From positions 1 through 41,392 of IMG/VR virus record IMGVR_UViG_3300045993_000652: 41,392 nucleotides of DNA. One strand, 5' to 3'. The notes below the pieces were generated by a model. It did not search any database, had not been told where the DNA came from, and was given only the letters and a program-made list of their open reading frames with translations. Position 1 is the first letter of the stretch. Every line of letters starts with the position of its first letter. Position numbers and translations under genes: made by a program. Below, one piece after another: positions 1 to 5,777 of the stretch. This DNA is from a virus.

Positions 1-1
1 C

Positions 2-316
2 CAGCACGTCCTCTACTTGAATGGGGCCGTGCGCTCCATGCTCGCATCCGACTGGCCACCGCCGTTACCGAGTGACCCGACGCCACAACAGATCGCAACC
101 GCCATTGCGGCGCGACAGGCTGCTGAGGCAAAGCGGCACACGGATGCGATTGCCTTACGCCAACGGGTGATCGGCGTGGCCCAAACGACCGTGGGGCAGC
201 CGGTTGATGCGCCGTTTACCACAGCACAACTCCGCGCCCTGCTGGCCGTGCTGCTCTACAAGGCGGGCGCGTTGGATGATGCGGGCGTAATCAAGGAGTT
301 AAATCAATGGCTCTAA
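2..316 (+). CDS. Phage tail-region protein, 5' end cut by window
   Basis: The frame is open from the left edge; the first in-window start is a TTG at 17, with a GTG at 29 and an ATG at 38, none with a clear ribosome site. The true start may lie outside. The product is hydrophilic in its first half (Pro-rich, then an Ala/Gln/Arg helix) and ends with a helical segment (TTAQLRALLAVLLYKAGALD) followed by a short tail. I recall similar ends in small proteins after phage fibre genes, but can assign no function. The gene overlaps the next by 10 bases, so the two are probably translated together as the end of the tail operon. Confidence 0.6.
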   Translation, partial: QHVLYLNGAVRSMLASDWPPPLPSDPTPQQIATAIAARQAAEAKRHTDAIALRQRVIGVAQTTVGQPVDAPFTTAQLRALLAVLLYKAGALDDAGVIKELNQWL

Positions 317-549
317 GTATCCCGGAACGATTGACACAAGCCCAGTCCACTCAAAAGCAGATCGAAGCCCAGATCGACGCCTACAACGCCGAAATCCAGC
401 GCCTCGCACCGCAACTCTGGGCCATTCGCGGCCAAGTGGCGCTGCTGATCGAACTAAACCAGGAGACCCCCAATGAAGTACCACATCCTGATTCTGTTGT
501 TGCTGTTGCCAACCCTGACGCAGGCCAGCAGCCCGATCCTGACGGTTGA
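307..549 (+). CDS. Small coiled-coil phage protein
   Basis: An 80-residue protein starting at ATG 307, with a GGAG ribosome site 9 bases upstream. Residues 5-55 form an amphipathic helix rich in Gln, Ala, Ile and Leu, likely a coiled coil; residues 55-80 are Pro/Asp/Asn-rich and disordered. It starts inside the previous gene, and the next gene starts inside its last third in another frame, a 77-base overlap. Function is unknown; position suggests a tail or lysis accessory protein. Confidence 0.6.
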   Translation: MALSIPERLTQAQSTQKQIEAQIDAYNAEIQRLAPQLWAIRGQVALLIELNQETPNEVPHPDSVVAVANPDAGQQPDPDG

Positions 550-1015
550 TTGGCAGGATCGGCAAACGCTCCATATCTCTTGGAGCGATGCGCCTGCAAC
601 CGCACAGATCGTGGTAGCGGGCAATGTCGTGGGCGGGGGAAGCAGTGGCGCACTGGATCACCCGACGCTCAGTGTGGCGCTGTTTGATAGTGTTGATGTG
701 GTGGACGGTGCGGCGGTTCTGGCGAGTGTGCCGATCCCGCCCGTGCCACTGTTTGCCGTCCTTGCGGCCTCCTGGCAAGGCGACACGCTGATCGTGCAAG
801 CGGCTCCCGGCTGCCTGTATTTGGAGGGCAACAATCGGCCTCGCCAGTTTGTCGATTGCGACCAGGCAACCTATGCGTTGCCGATGTATGGCGATGTTAA
901 CCTCGTGGCACCGGGCCGCACGCTCGTGCTGATGAGCCTGGACGGGCAAACAGAAACGGCCCGGCTGAAGGTGCCGAGCCGCTATAGCGTGTGGATGCCG
1001 TGGGTGGCGGGCTAG
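473..1015 (+). CDS. Exported phage protein with signal peptide
   Basis: The 180-residue product begins with a textbook signal peptide: Lys2, a Leu/Ile core at residues 4-13, and a probable cleavage after TQA near residue 18. The mature part looks all-beta (alternating hydrophobic and polar residues, many Val, Ser and Thr) with two central cysteines, Cys109 and Cys123 roughly. A GGAG ribosome site precedes ATG 473. It is the last rightward gene here; its stop overlaps the stop of the convergent gene by a few bases. An exported phage protein near the tail/lysis end could act at the cell surface (adhesion, exclusion or lysis), but no family is recognised. Confidence 0.65.
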   Translation: MKYHILILLLLLPTLTQASSPILTVDWQDRQTLHISWSDAPATAQIVVAGNVVGGGSSGALDHPTLSVALFDSVDVVDGAAVLASVPIPPVPLFAVLAASWQGDTLIVQAAPGCLYLEGNNRPRQFVDCDQATYALPMYGDVNLVAPGRTLVLMSLDGQTETARLKVPSRYSVWMPWVAG

Positions 1016-1350
1016 TACGGCCCTCGTGCTTCTTGGAGCATCGTAAATAAATCATTCTCGCGGCTTGGCATGACTGGTACAGTGTTCTGTCGGTTGCTGT
1101 AATCGTTGCGCATTCCGCTGCGCTTGGCTTCGGTAGTGGTGAGAATGACCGGATAGACCCGCACCGCGCTACGAATATCGCCACCACACATGGATGTTGA
1201 CAACCATACGTTATCACGAGCGCTGTCAATGTTCTCAATCGCAACTTGTGCAGATTCGCGGCTGTTGAATGGGCCAACAAAATGATCGGGGCTGTTCTGC
1301 CAGTAAGTGTCAATGCGAATGAAGTATTGGGCGGGTGTTGTGCGTGCCAT
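1012..1350 (-). CDS. Moron-like small protein
   Basis: A 112-residue protein if started at ATG 1350, chosen because the sigma70 promoter (-10 at 1393-1398) lies just upstream. The longer frame to 1401 would begin inside that promoter. GTGAG stands as a weak ribosome site 7 bases before the ATG. The product is soluble, with Tyr/Phe-rich N-terminal strands followed by a short helix, and resembles small single-domain phage proteins of unknown function. It is a single transcription unit facing the tail genes with its own operators, the classic arrangement of a moron or lysogenic-conversion gene. No family recognised. Confidence 0.65.
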   Translation of the reverse strand: MARTTPAQYFIRIDTYWQNSPDHFVGPFNSRESAQVAIENIDSARDNVWLSTSMCGGDIRSAVRVYPVILTTTEAKRSGMRNDYSNRQNTVPVMPSRENDLFTMLQEARGPY

Positions 1351-1365
1351 TGGGTTGCTCACTTT

Positions 1366-1377
1366 CACAATATTGTG
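1366..1377. promoter_or_regulatory. Operator palindrome (downstream site)
   Basis: A perfect 12-bp palindrome, CACAATATTGTG, between the -10 box and the start codon of the 1350 gene. Its centre is 33 bp, about three helical turns, from the centre of the upstream palindrome at 1397-1412. The core ACAA-TTGT is shared, as expected for two sites bound cooperatively by one dimeric repressor. Confidence 0.5.
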
Positions 1378-1392
1378 TATCGGTATGTGGCT

Positions 1393-1420
1393 ATTATACA
1401 CAAATTTGTGTAAGTGTCAA
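1393..1420 (-). promoter_or_regulatory. Sigma70 promoter of the 1350 gene
   Basis: On the minus strand a perfect TTGACA (1415-1420) and a perfect TATAAT (1393-1398) are separated by 16 bp. It reads leftward into the gene starting at 1350. The GTGC before the -35 box and the leader GAAAGTGAGC-ACCCAATG are also present at the 5706 gene promoter. Confidence 0.8.
1397..1412. promoter_or_regulatory. Operator palindrome between -35 and -10
   Basis: A perfect 16-bp palindrome, TACACAAATTTGTGTA, fills the spacer of the 1393-1420 promoter. A protein bound here would block RNA polymerase directly. The half-site ACACAA recurs in the second palindrome at 1366-1377. Confidence 0.6.
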
Positions 1421-1442
1421 GCACTTTGTATAGTCCTAACGC

Positions 1443-1471
1443 AATCAAAAGCCCGCCGGATGAGGGCGGGC
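1443..1471 (-). terminator. Rho-independent terminator of the membrane operon
   Basis: Read on the minus strand, GCCCGCC, a 7-base loop and GGCGGGC are followed by TTTTGATT. It lies 23 bases after the stop of the 1494-2057 gene and closes the leftward operon before the moron promoter. Confidence 0.85.
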
Positions 1472-1493
1472 GAAATGGGCCTGGGTGGATTTT

Positions 1494-2057
1494 CTACCGC
1501 AATGGCTTGGCGTTGATCCGCTGGTACTGCTCACGCTCACTCACTTTGACAAACTGCGGATCGGCGGGGTTGGGTTTCGGCGCATCCTTGGCCGGCTCTG
1601 GTTCGTGGCGAGCTTGGCGCATCAGGGCGGCGGTTGTCTCCTTGCCCATCCCGGCGGCCTTGCTCACAATGTCTTGGCTCAACTTGCGCTTACTGCCGTC
1701 TGCCTCTAGCACCAACACCAGCGACAATGACTCGATCAACTCTTCGCGGGATACCTCGATCCATTGCGGATCGTTATCATTCTGTCGCGTTGACTCGGTT
1801 GGTTCTGACGGTTCCGAACTGAGTTCTACGGCAACGGTCGGGGTCGGTCTGTGGTCGGTCTGTGGTCGGTCTACCGCATCAGACCGCCATCCCGGCGATA
1901 GTTCAGAACTATCGAGAGAAGGGACGGAAGTGGCGACATAATCACGCCACCACTGCTGCATCAGTGTTGCGAGTGAGAACCGACGCCAAGCGAGAACACC
2001 AAGCGCGTATGCGCCTGCGGCAAACGTCAGCCATGTAATGTAATCGCCTAGCGTCAT
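1494..2057 (-). CDS. Single-pass membrane protein with possible HTH-like domain
   Basis: The 187-residue product has one N-terminal membrane segment (about residues 6-25) followed by Arg-Arg, then a Ser/Pro/Thr-rich linker, then a compact helical domain at about 95-150. There the pattern SREELIESLSLVLVLE and LSQDIVSKAAGMGKETTAAL looks like a winged-helix or HTH-like fold. The C-terminal tail is charged and Pro-rich. The ribosome site is GAGG before ATG 2057. It is the last gene of the membrane cassette, directly before the terminator. A membrane-tethered DNA-binding or signalling role is inference only. Confidence 0.7.
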   Translation of the reverse strand: MTLGDYITWLTFAAGAYALGVLAWRRFSLATLMQQWWRDYVATSVPSLDSSELSPGWRSDAVDRPQTDHRPTPTVAVELSSEPSEPTESTRQNDNDPQWIEVSREELIESLSLVLVLEADGSKRKLSQDIVSKAAGMGKETTAALMRQARHEPEPAKDAPKPNPADPQFVKVSEREQYQRINAKPLR

Positions 2058-2064
2058 GACTACC

Positions 2065-2538
2065 TCATTCCTTCATCTTCCACAGCGCTTCGGGGGCTAC
2101 GGCGATGATACCACCAACAATGAGCGAGATCAAGATCGCGGGCCATACGTCAACGGTTGCGGGCGTGCCAGCGGCGGCGATCATCTGGGCTGTGGGCGTT
2201 TTGCCGATATTGCGAAACGTGGGAAACACGCCACCCGCATTGATCAGCGCATCGAGAATGAACACCGCTGCCGTGAACATCCCCGGCTTTCCGCGTAGGA
2301 TTGGACGCTCCGCAACCGTGAACACGAACTGTACCACAAACGCGGTGACGACCATTACGGCAAACGCCGTGCCAGGCTGAAGCGCTTGTACGCTCAGATA
2401 GGTGGTGTAGACCGCACCAAACCACGTTAAGAGCGATGCGATCTTGGTGCCAGTAATCGGGAATGATCGGCGGGTTGGTTGCGATAGCAATCCTTCGAGT
2501 ACCTTGTCGTCCTTCATATCCTGTGATTGTACAGCCAT
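2065..2538 (-). CDS. Multi-pass membrane protein, phage cassette
   Basis: A 157-residue protein with a basic cytoplasmic N-terminus of about 30 residues and three to four membrane segments (about 32-50, 56-75, 87-105 and 128-148). A GGAGG ribosome site precedes ATG 2538. It lies 3 bases after the HTH-tailed membrane protein and 8 bases before the 2057 gene, so all belong to one operon. No family is recognised. The loop RNIGKTPTAQMIAAAGTPAT is probably extracytoplasmic or re-entrant. Confidence 0.7.
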   Translation of the reverse strand: MAVQSQDMKDDKVLEGLLSQPTRRSFPITGTKIASLLTWFGAVYTTYLSVQALQPGTAFAVMVVTAFVVQFVFTVAERPILRGKPGMFTAAVFILDALINAGGVFPTFRNIGKTPTAQMIAAAGTPATVDVWPAILISLIVGGIIAVAPEALWKMKE

Positions 2539-2540
2539 CG

Positions 2541-3173
2541 TTAGACCTCCTTGACATACTTGCTGGCGGTTTGACGGCTCACGCCAACCGTTGACGCCGC
2601 CTGTGTAATTGACATGCCACTGTCAACCAGTGCCTTAACCTGTTGACGCTTGCCGTCAAGCACTGTTGACGGCTCGTTAACCGTCGTGTCAAGGTCGTCA
2701 ACCAGTAGCGACGGCTCGTTGACAGGGTTGACAATGGCGATGTTCACGGTTTGCGTGGTGCTTGACGGCTCGTTGACAGGCGTTGACAGCGTGGGTAACG
2801 AGCGCGGTTGGATCAGGTGCATGAGGTAGGCGGCGATTGTCACCGCAAAGCCCGCATGGAGCCATGGCCCGATACCGACAATCGCACCATTCAGATCGAG
2901 CGCCACCAGTGCGCCGAACAGCGCCGTTACGCCAATGGCGAGCCAAGTCCACCCGCCACGCCTGCCTGCGCGTGCGCCCATCACAGCGGCGATCATGGCT
3001 CCGTCAATGGCAATCATCGCCGCAACACCACCGACCGTTACCACCCACGGCAAAATACCTGTAACTTGTTCGGGCATGCGCTTGCTGATATACCATTCTG
3101 CGATTTGCAACCCTTGTGCGCCGAACAGCGCGGCAATCGGCCACTTTTCCCAATATTCGAGCGTGTCTGTCAT
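2541..3173 (-). CDS. Four-TM membrane protein with C-terminal HTH
   Basis: Start ATG 3173 is chosen for its ribosome site (GGAGACGGGG) and its ATGA overlap with the small gene upstream. A longer frame exists but overlaps that gene. The 210 residues hold about four membrane segments (12-30, 40-66, 76-96, 104-121), then a linker with three VNEPS repeats, then a resolvase/Hin-type helix-turn-helix at 176-208 (KALVDSGMSITQAASTVGVS). The architecture resembles DUF2637/SpdA-type proteins of plasmids and phages, known to me only as a family pattern. The HTH would place the protein at the membrane while touching DNA, for example host or phage DNA at the cell periphery. Confidence 0.75.
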   Translation of the reverse strand: MTDTLEYWEKWPIAALFGAQGLQIAEWYISKRMPEQVTGILPWVVTVGGVAAMIAIDGAMIAAVMGARAGRRGGWTWLAIGVTALFGALVALDLNGAIVGIGPWLHAGFAVTIAAYLMHLIQPRSLPTLSTPVNEPSSTTQTVNIAIVNPVNEPSLLVDDLDTTVNEPSTVLDGKRQQVKALVDSGMSITQAASTVGVSRQTASKYVKEV

Positions 3174-3313
3174 CCCCGTCTCCGTGTCTGCGCATCCATC
3201 GCAATCAGCGCCATCATAATCAGCATCAGCGCGACTAACTCCCAGCGACCAATTACGGCTATGGCAATCGTGCCGAGGGCGAACAAAACAATGATCAGTG
3301 TGGTGTGTTTCAC
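3170..3313 (-). CDS. 47-residue small membrane protein
   Basis: A GTG start at 3313 overlaps the stop of the upstream gene (GTGA), and the stop overlaps the ATG of the downstream gene (ATGA), so translation is coupled on both sides. The 47 residues contain two hydrophobic stretches (about 6-21 and 25-39) separated by a short charged turn (GRWE), with a basic end (TRRRG). It looks like a two-helix membrane hairpin. It could be a holin-like peptide or a subunit of the membrane cassette; context favours the latter. Confidence 0.65.
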   Translation of the reverse strand: MKHTTLIIVLFALGTIAIAVIGRWELVALMLIMMALIAMDAQTRRRG

Positions 3314-4209
3314 GGCTGCACCCCTGGCGTTGGCTGGGCATTGATCGCGCCGGGGATGTTGAGCACTTGTCCGAACGCCTTGACCAGCACCTTGCCGACC
3401 GTCACGGCATCCGAGGCGTGCTGCATTGCCTCGGCGGGGCGCTTTGGATCGAGTGCGGCGGCTCCGACAATGGCGATGCGTTCAACCTGATCTTGTGCCA
3501 GGGTCGGGATGTCGGGGCGCGCTTCGGGCGTCGGCTGTACAGCGGCAGCGGGCGGAGCCGCAACGATAGCGGGCTGCTCTGCTGGTGTGACTGGATCGGC
3601 AACAAGCGCGGGCTGGGTCGTTGCCAACCAAACGCGGGTGCCGTCGTCTAATTCGAGTGAGCCGTTGTCTAACTGCCGATACTTGCGCCCACCAACCGCC
3701 AAACCATCATACTGCCCTGGCGCCCACGAGCCAAGCGCGCTATCCGGCAGCGTTTGATCATAGGTGGCGGTCTGCGGTAGTGCAATTGGTTGGGGCTGCT
3801 GCGGGCGCTGTGCGGGCTGTGGCTGCGCCGTAATCACAATGTTGGGCATTGGGGCAGCACCCTGCTCTGCGGGCTGCGTGGCGCTGTCGGCGGGCTGGTG
3901 GTAGTTTAGCCACGCCATCGCTGATAGCGTGCCAATCACGGCCACCACCAGGCCGAACGCGATCCAACTCAGCGCCGCGTCAATGGCCCGGCGTGCTGGC
4001 GTGTGAGCGCGGGCGGGGCGCGACTTCGGCGCACTGAGTTGGTTGTCATACGCGGCAGTGATGGCGGCGTGTGCCGTGTCCTCGCTGCCGCCTTGTGCGA
4101 TGTAGTTGCCGAGTGCCACAGCAGCGCGCTCGACATCGTTGCGTAGGCCGTAGCGCACGTATTCGGACAGGTACGATTGGCGGTCGATCTCTGCTTTTTG
4201 CTTTGCCAT
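3310..4209 (-). CDS. Single-pass membrane protein with Pro/Gln/Ala-rich linkers
   Basis: The start at ATG 4209 has a good ribosome site (AGGAGCGAAACA). The 299 residues form a helical cytoplasmic N-terminus (1-60), one membrane segment (about 78-98), a long Gln/Pro/Ala-rich stretch, a small beta domain near 135-195 (pattern YDGLAVGGRKYRQLDNGSL), another Ala/Pro linker and a C-terminal helix rich in Asp and Val. The layout suggests a cell-wall-spanning protein with an external module. It is the first of five consecutive membrane genes. Function unknown. Confidence 0.7.
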   Translation of the reverse strand: MAKQKAEIDRQSYLSEYVRYGLRNDVERAAVALGNYIAQGGSEDTAHAAITAAYDNQLSAPKSRPARAHTPARRAIDAALSWIAFGLVVAVIGTLSAMAWLNYHQPADSATQPAEQGAAPMPNIVITAQPQPAQRPQQPQPIALPQTATYDQTLPDSALGSWAPGQYDGLAVGGRKYRQLDNGSLELDDGTRVWLATTQPALVADPVTPAEQPAIVAAPPAAAVQPTPEARPDIPTLAQDQVERIAIVGAAALDPKRPAEAMQHASDAVTVGKVLVKAFGQVLNIPGAINAQPTPGVQP

Positions 4210-4240
4210 TGTTTCGCTCCTCATTCTCTCGGAGCGGCAA

Positions 4241-4320
4241 TGCTATACTGCACTGCCGCGTATGGTGCGGCCATCCCTCCCGGCTTGCGTGAACAGGCGC
4301 GGGAGGGTTCTTGGGTTTAA
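4241..4320 (+). promoter_or_regulatory. Promoter-plus-hairpin element A (antisense)
   Basis: On the plus strand, opposite to the surrounding operon, an extended -10 (TGCTATACT, 4241-4249) is followed by a strong hairpin: CCCTCCCG at 275-282 pairs with CGGGAGGG at 300-307, with an inner stem. A T-rich tail (TTCTTGGGTTT) follows. The layout and several blocks match element B before the endolysin (19266-19336). It would make a short RNA of about 60-70 bases, antisense to the leader of the 4209 gene. The hairpin also sits between the 4325 stop and the 4209 start, so it could instead slow leftward transcription. Confidence 0.45.
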
Positions 4321-4324
4321 AGTT

Positions 4325-4933
4325 CTATCCGCCGCGCTTGCCGCGATATTGATCCGTGCGCCATTTGTGAGTAATAATGCCTGCGTGCCACCGCTTGTCA
4401 TCATCGTAATAGTCGTCTTCCGATGGACAGGTGAGCCCGCCACAAAACTCCATGCCATGCTCGAAATACTCTAGCGAAAATGTTACCGTAGGAAACTGCT
4501 TTGCCAACGCCACGATGATGCTTTCCGACGGACTCCAGGCGGTTTGATAGGTCAAGCATGGACTATCATAATCGCGCCGCTTGACCTCGTAGGCTTCCCA
4601 CTTCGTCCCCCATGCTCGCGTACACCACTCATAGCCACCAGAGTTATAGCCGTCTTTGTCGGTTCCCCATTTGGCGCGATAGGTGGCACGACCGGCATCC
4701 CGCGCCGCAACCTGCGCAGTCCACTCAGGCGTATCGCGGGCGATACTGTAATCAAGATCGGGGATCATAAGTTTATGATCGTTGTCCATGTCCTTATACG
4801 GCGATGGATACGGCAACAACCGACGAAAATCAAAGATTGGCGGATCTTCCGTTGCGCCAATAAACGCCAATACGGCTTCAATGTCCTCTTGTGTGCCATT
4901 GAAATACAAATCGTTTTCAACGTGGTTTGGCAT
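4325..4933 (-). CDS. YubB/Api92-like ferredoxin-fold protein
   Basis: The 202-residue protein opens with MPNHVENDLYFNGTQEDI, the signature start of the YubB/Api92-like family (DUF1281-type, ferredoxin-like fold), found on conjugative plasmids and phages. An acidic and Trp-rich middle (KWGTDKDGYNSGGYEWC) and a C-terminal acidic cluster (SEDDYYDDDKRW) follow. The length suits the family. The biochemical role of the family is not established as far as I know. The ribosome site is GAGGA close to ATG 4933. It lies between the small-gene trio and the membrane cassette, in the same leftward operon. Confidence 0.8.
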   Translation of the reverse strand: MPNHVENDLYFNGTQEDIEAVLAFIGATEDPPIFDFRRLLPYPSPYKDMDNDHKLMIPDLDYSIARDTPEWTAQVAARDAGRATYRAKWGTDKDGYNSGGYEWCTRAWGTKWEAYEVKRRDYDSPCLTYQTAWSPSESIIVALAKQFPTVTFSLEYFEHGMEFCGGLTCPSEDDYYDDDKRWHAGIITHKWRTDQYRGKRGG

Positions 4934-5109
4934 TCCTCATCCCTTCCCTCAGCGCAGTCATCTGCGCAGTTTAGAACCGCTTCTGATCACCCCTGACGGC
5001 TGCCAACCCGCCCTACTGCGCTCTCATCCAGTCCCGCCACTCTTCGAGCAAGAAGGGTAGATGGCGTTGTGATGCCTTAAACATTGGGCTGATCTGTTTC
5101 GTTGCGCAG

Positions 5110-5343
5110 TTACGGATAAAATACCTGCTGAAACGTTTCAATATCCGCACCATCCTGCCACTCCATATACACCTCGGTTGCTTGCCGGTGTTGTTGTGCA
5201 TAGGTTTTTGCGTAGCGGATAGCTGATTGTTTTGTTCGATATTCCTTGATAACTTTTGGCGTTTTACCGAACCAATACGGGATGCTGTGCAACTCTTCGG
5301 TTTGGTCAACCGGATAGACCAGCACCTCATATATTTTAATCAT
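5110..5343 (-). CDS. Small soluble phage protein
   Basis: A 77-residue protein with ribosome site GGAGGGAAAGCAGG before ATG 5343. The first 30 residues look like beta strands rich in Tyr and Val; a basic helix (RTKQSAIRYAKTYAQQHRQ) follows, then a strand and an acidic tail. The pattern resembles small beta-alpha-beta accessory proteins of phages. It overlaps the upstream gene by 8 bases. The 176 bases after it, to the 4933 gene, hold no convincing gene. Function unknown. Confidence 0.6.
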   Translation of the reverse strand: MIKIYEVLVYPVDQTEELHSIPYWFGKTPKVIKEYRTKQSAIRYAKTYAQQHRQATEVYMEWQDGADIETFQQVFYP

Positions 5344-5509
5344 CCTGCTTTCCCTCCTGTGCTTTCGTAATCTGCTCCGCCAGCCACGCGCTGCGGTTGG
5401 GGAGTGCCGAGAGCCAGTCGTGATGCTCCATCGAGGCGTAAAACCCGATCCGCTTTTTGGGCGGGCGCGGCTTGGGTTTCGGGCCGCGCTTTTTGGGTTG
5501 GTTGGTCAT
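5336..5509 (-). CDS. 57-residue basic protein
   Basis: ATG 5509 overlaps the upstream stop (ATGA) and the stop runs 8 bases into the next gene. The first 22 residues are a dense run of Lys, Arg and Pro (KKRGPKPKPRPPKKR), AT-hook-like in style. The rest is a helical segment of the RHH/antitoxin type (SMEHHDWLSALPNRSAWLAEQI). Such a layout suits a small DNA-binding protein. It is the second gene downstream of the 5750-5777 promoter. No homologue named. Confidence 0.6.
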   Translation of the reverse strand: MTNQPKKRGPKPKPRPPKKRIGFYASMEHHDWLSALPNRSAWLAEQITKAQEGKQDD

Positions 5510-5706
5510 CGCCGATACTCGCCAACCGTACCAGCCTCAACGTACTGCGTCTGCTCATCCTCATCGAATTCGCTGAACTCGCCAATGCAGTATGAGCCAT
5601 CATCGCCACGCCATACCGTTTCGTTCTCATCGAACTGCGCAACGCCACCATTGCCAATGCCTGATGCGATCTGCTCTAGTTGCTTGAGGTTGTTGACGTG
5701 AAACAT
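5506..5706 (-). CDS. Small acidic protein, first gene of promoter unit
   Basis: The 66-residue product is strongly acidic (many Glu and Asp in residues 26-60). Its start is set by the promoter at 5750-5777, with ATG 5706 preceded by the same leader as the 1350 gene (GAAAGTGAGC, then ACCCAATG). A longer frame would start upstream of the promoter. Small acidic phage proteins often act as DNA mimics or anti-restriction factors, but that is only a possibility here. Confidence 0.6.
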   Translation of the reverse strand: MFHVNNLKQLEQIASGIGNGGVAQFDENETVWRGDDGSYCIGEFSEFDEDEQTQYVEAGTVGEYRR

Positions 5707-5721
5707 TGGGTAGCTCACTTT

Positions 5722-5757
5722 CGTATAATCGCTTGCTTCTGTAATTAGAATTATACG
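5722..5757. repeat. Inverted repeat around promoter start (putative operator)
   Basis: CGTATAAT (5722-5729) and its complement ATTATACG (5750-5757) flank the start region of the 5706 gene promoter; the second arm covers the -10 box. A regulator binding both arms could repress by looping or by blocking the -10. The spacing differs from the palindromes at the sister promoter. Confidence 0.35.
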
Positions 5758-5777
5758 GATAATTGTATTCTTGTCAA
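5750..5777 (-). promoter_or_regulatory. Sigma70 promoter of the 5706-1494 operon
   Basis: A perfect TTGACA (5772-5777) and perfect TATAAT (5750-5755) with 16-bp spacing on the minus strand, the same geometry as the 1350 promoter. The -35 box overlaps the integrase stop codon. It gives the leftward operon expression independent of the early promoter, so these genes may be made in the lysogen. Confidence 0.8.

Noticed and set aside
299-949. 216-residue ORF on the minus strand
   Set aside because: A shadow of the exported protein gene; Arg/His/Gln-rich with no ribosome site.
473-1015. Rz/Rz1-type spanin pair with the 307 gene
   Set aside because: Neither protein has a lipobox or a transmembrane anchor with the right topology.
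5013-5330. 105-residue ORF on the minus strand
   Set aside because: Overlaps most of the 5110-5343 gene in another frame, very basic and no ribosome site. A short piece after 5110 (MFKASQRHL...) is too weak to call.
5707-5773. attP core
   Set aside because: The gap is fully explained by a promoter and inverted repeats; no host-matching core can be recognised without the host sequence.
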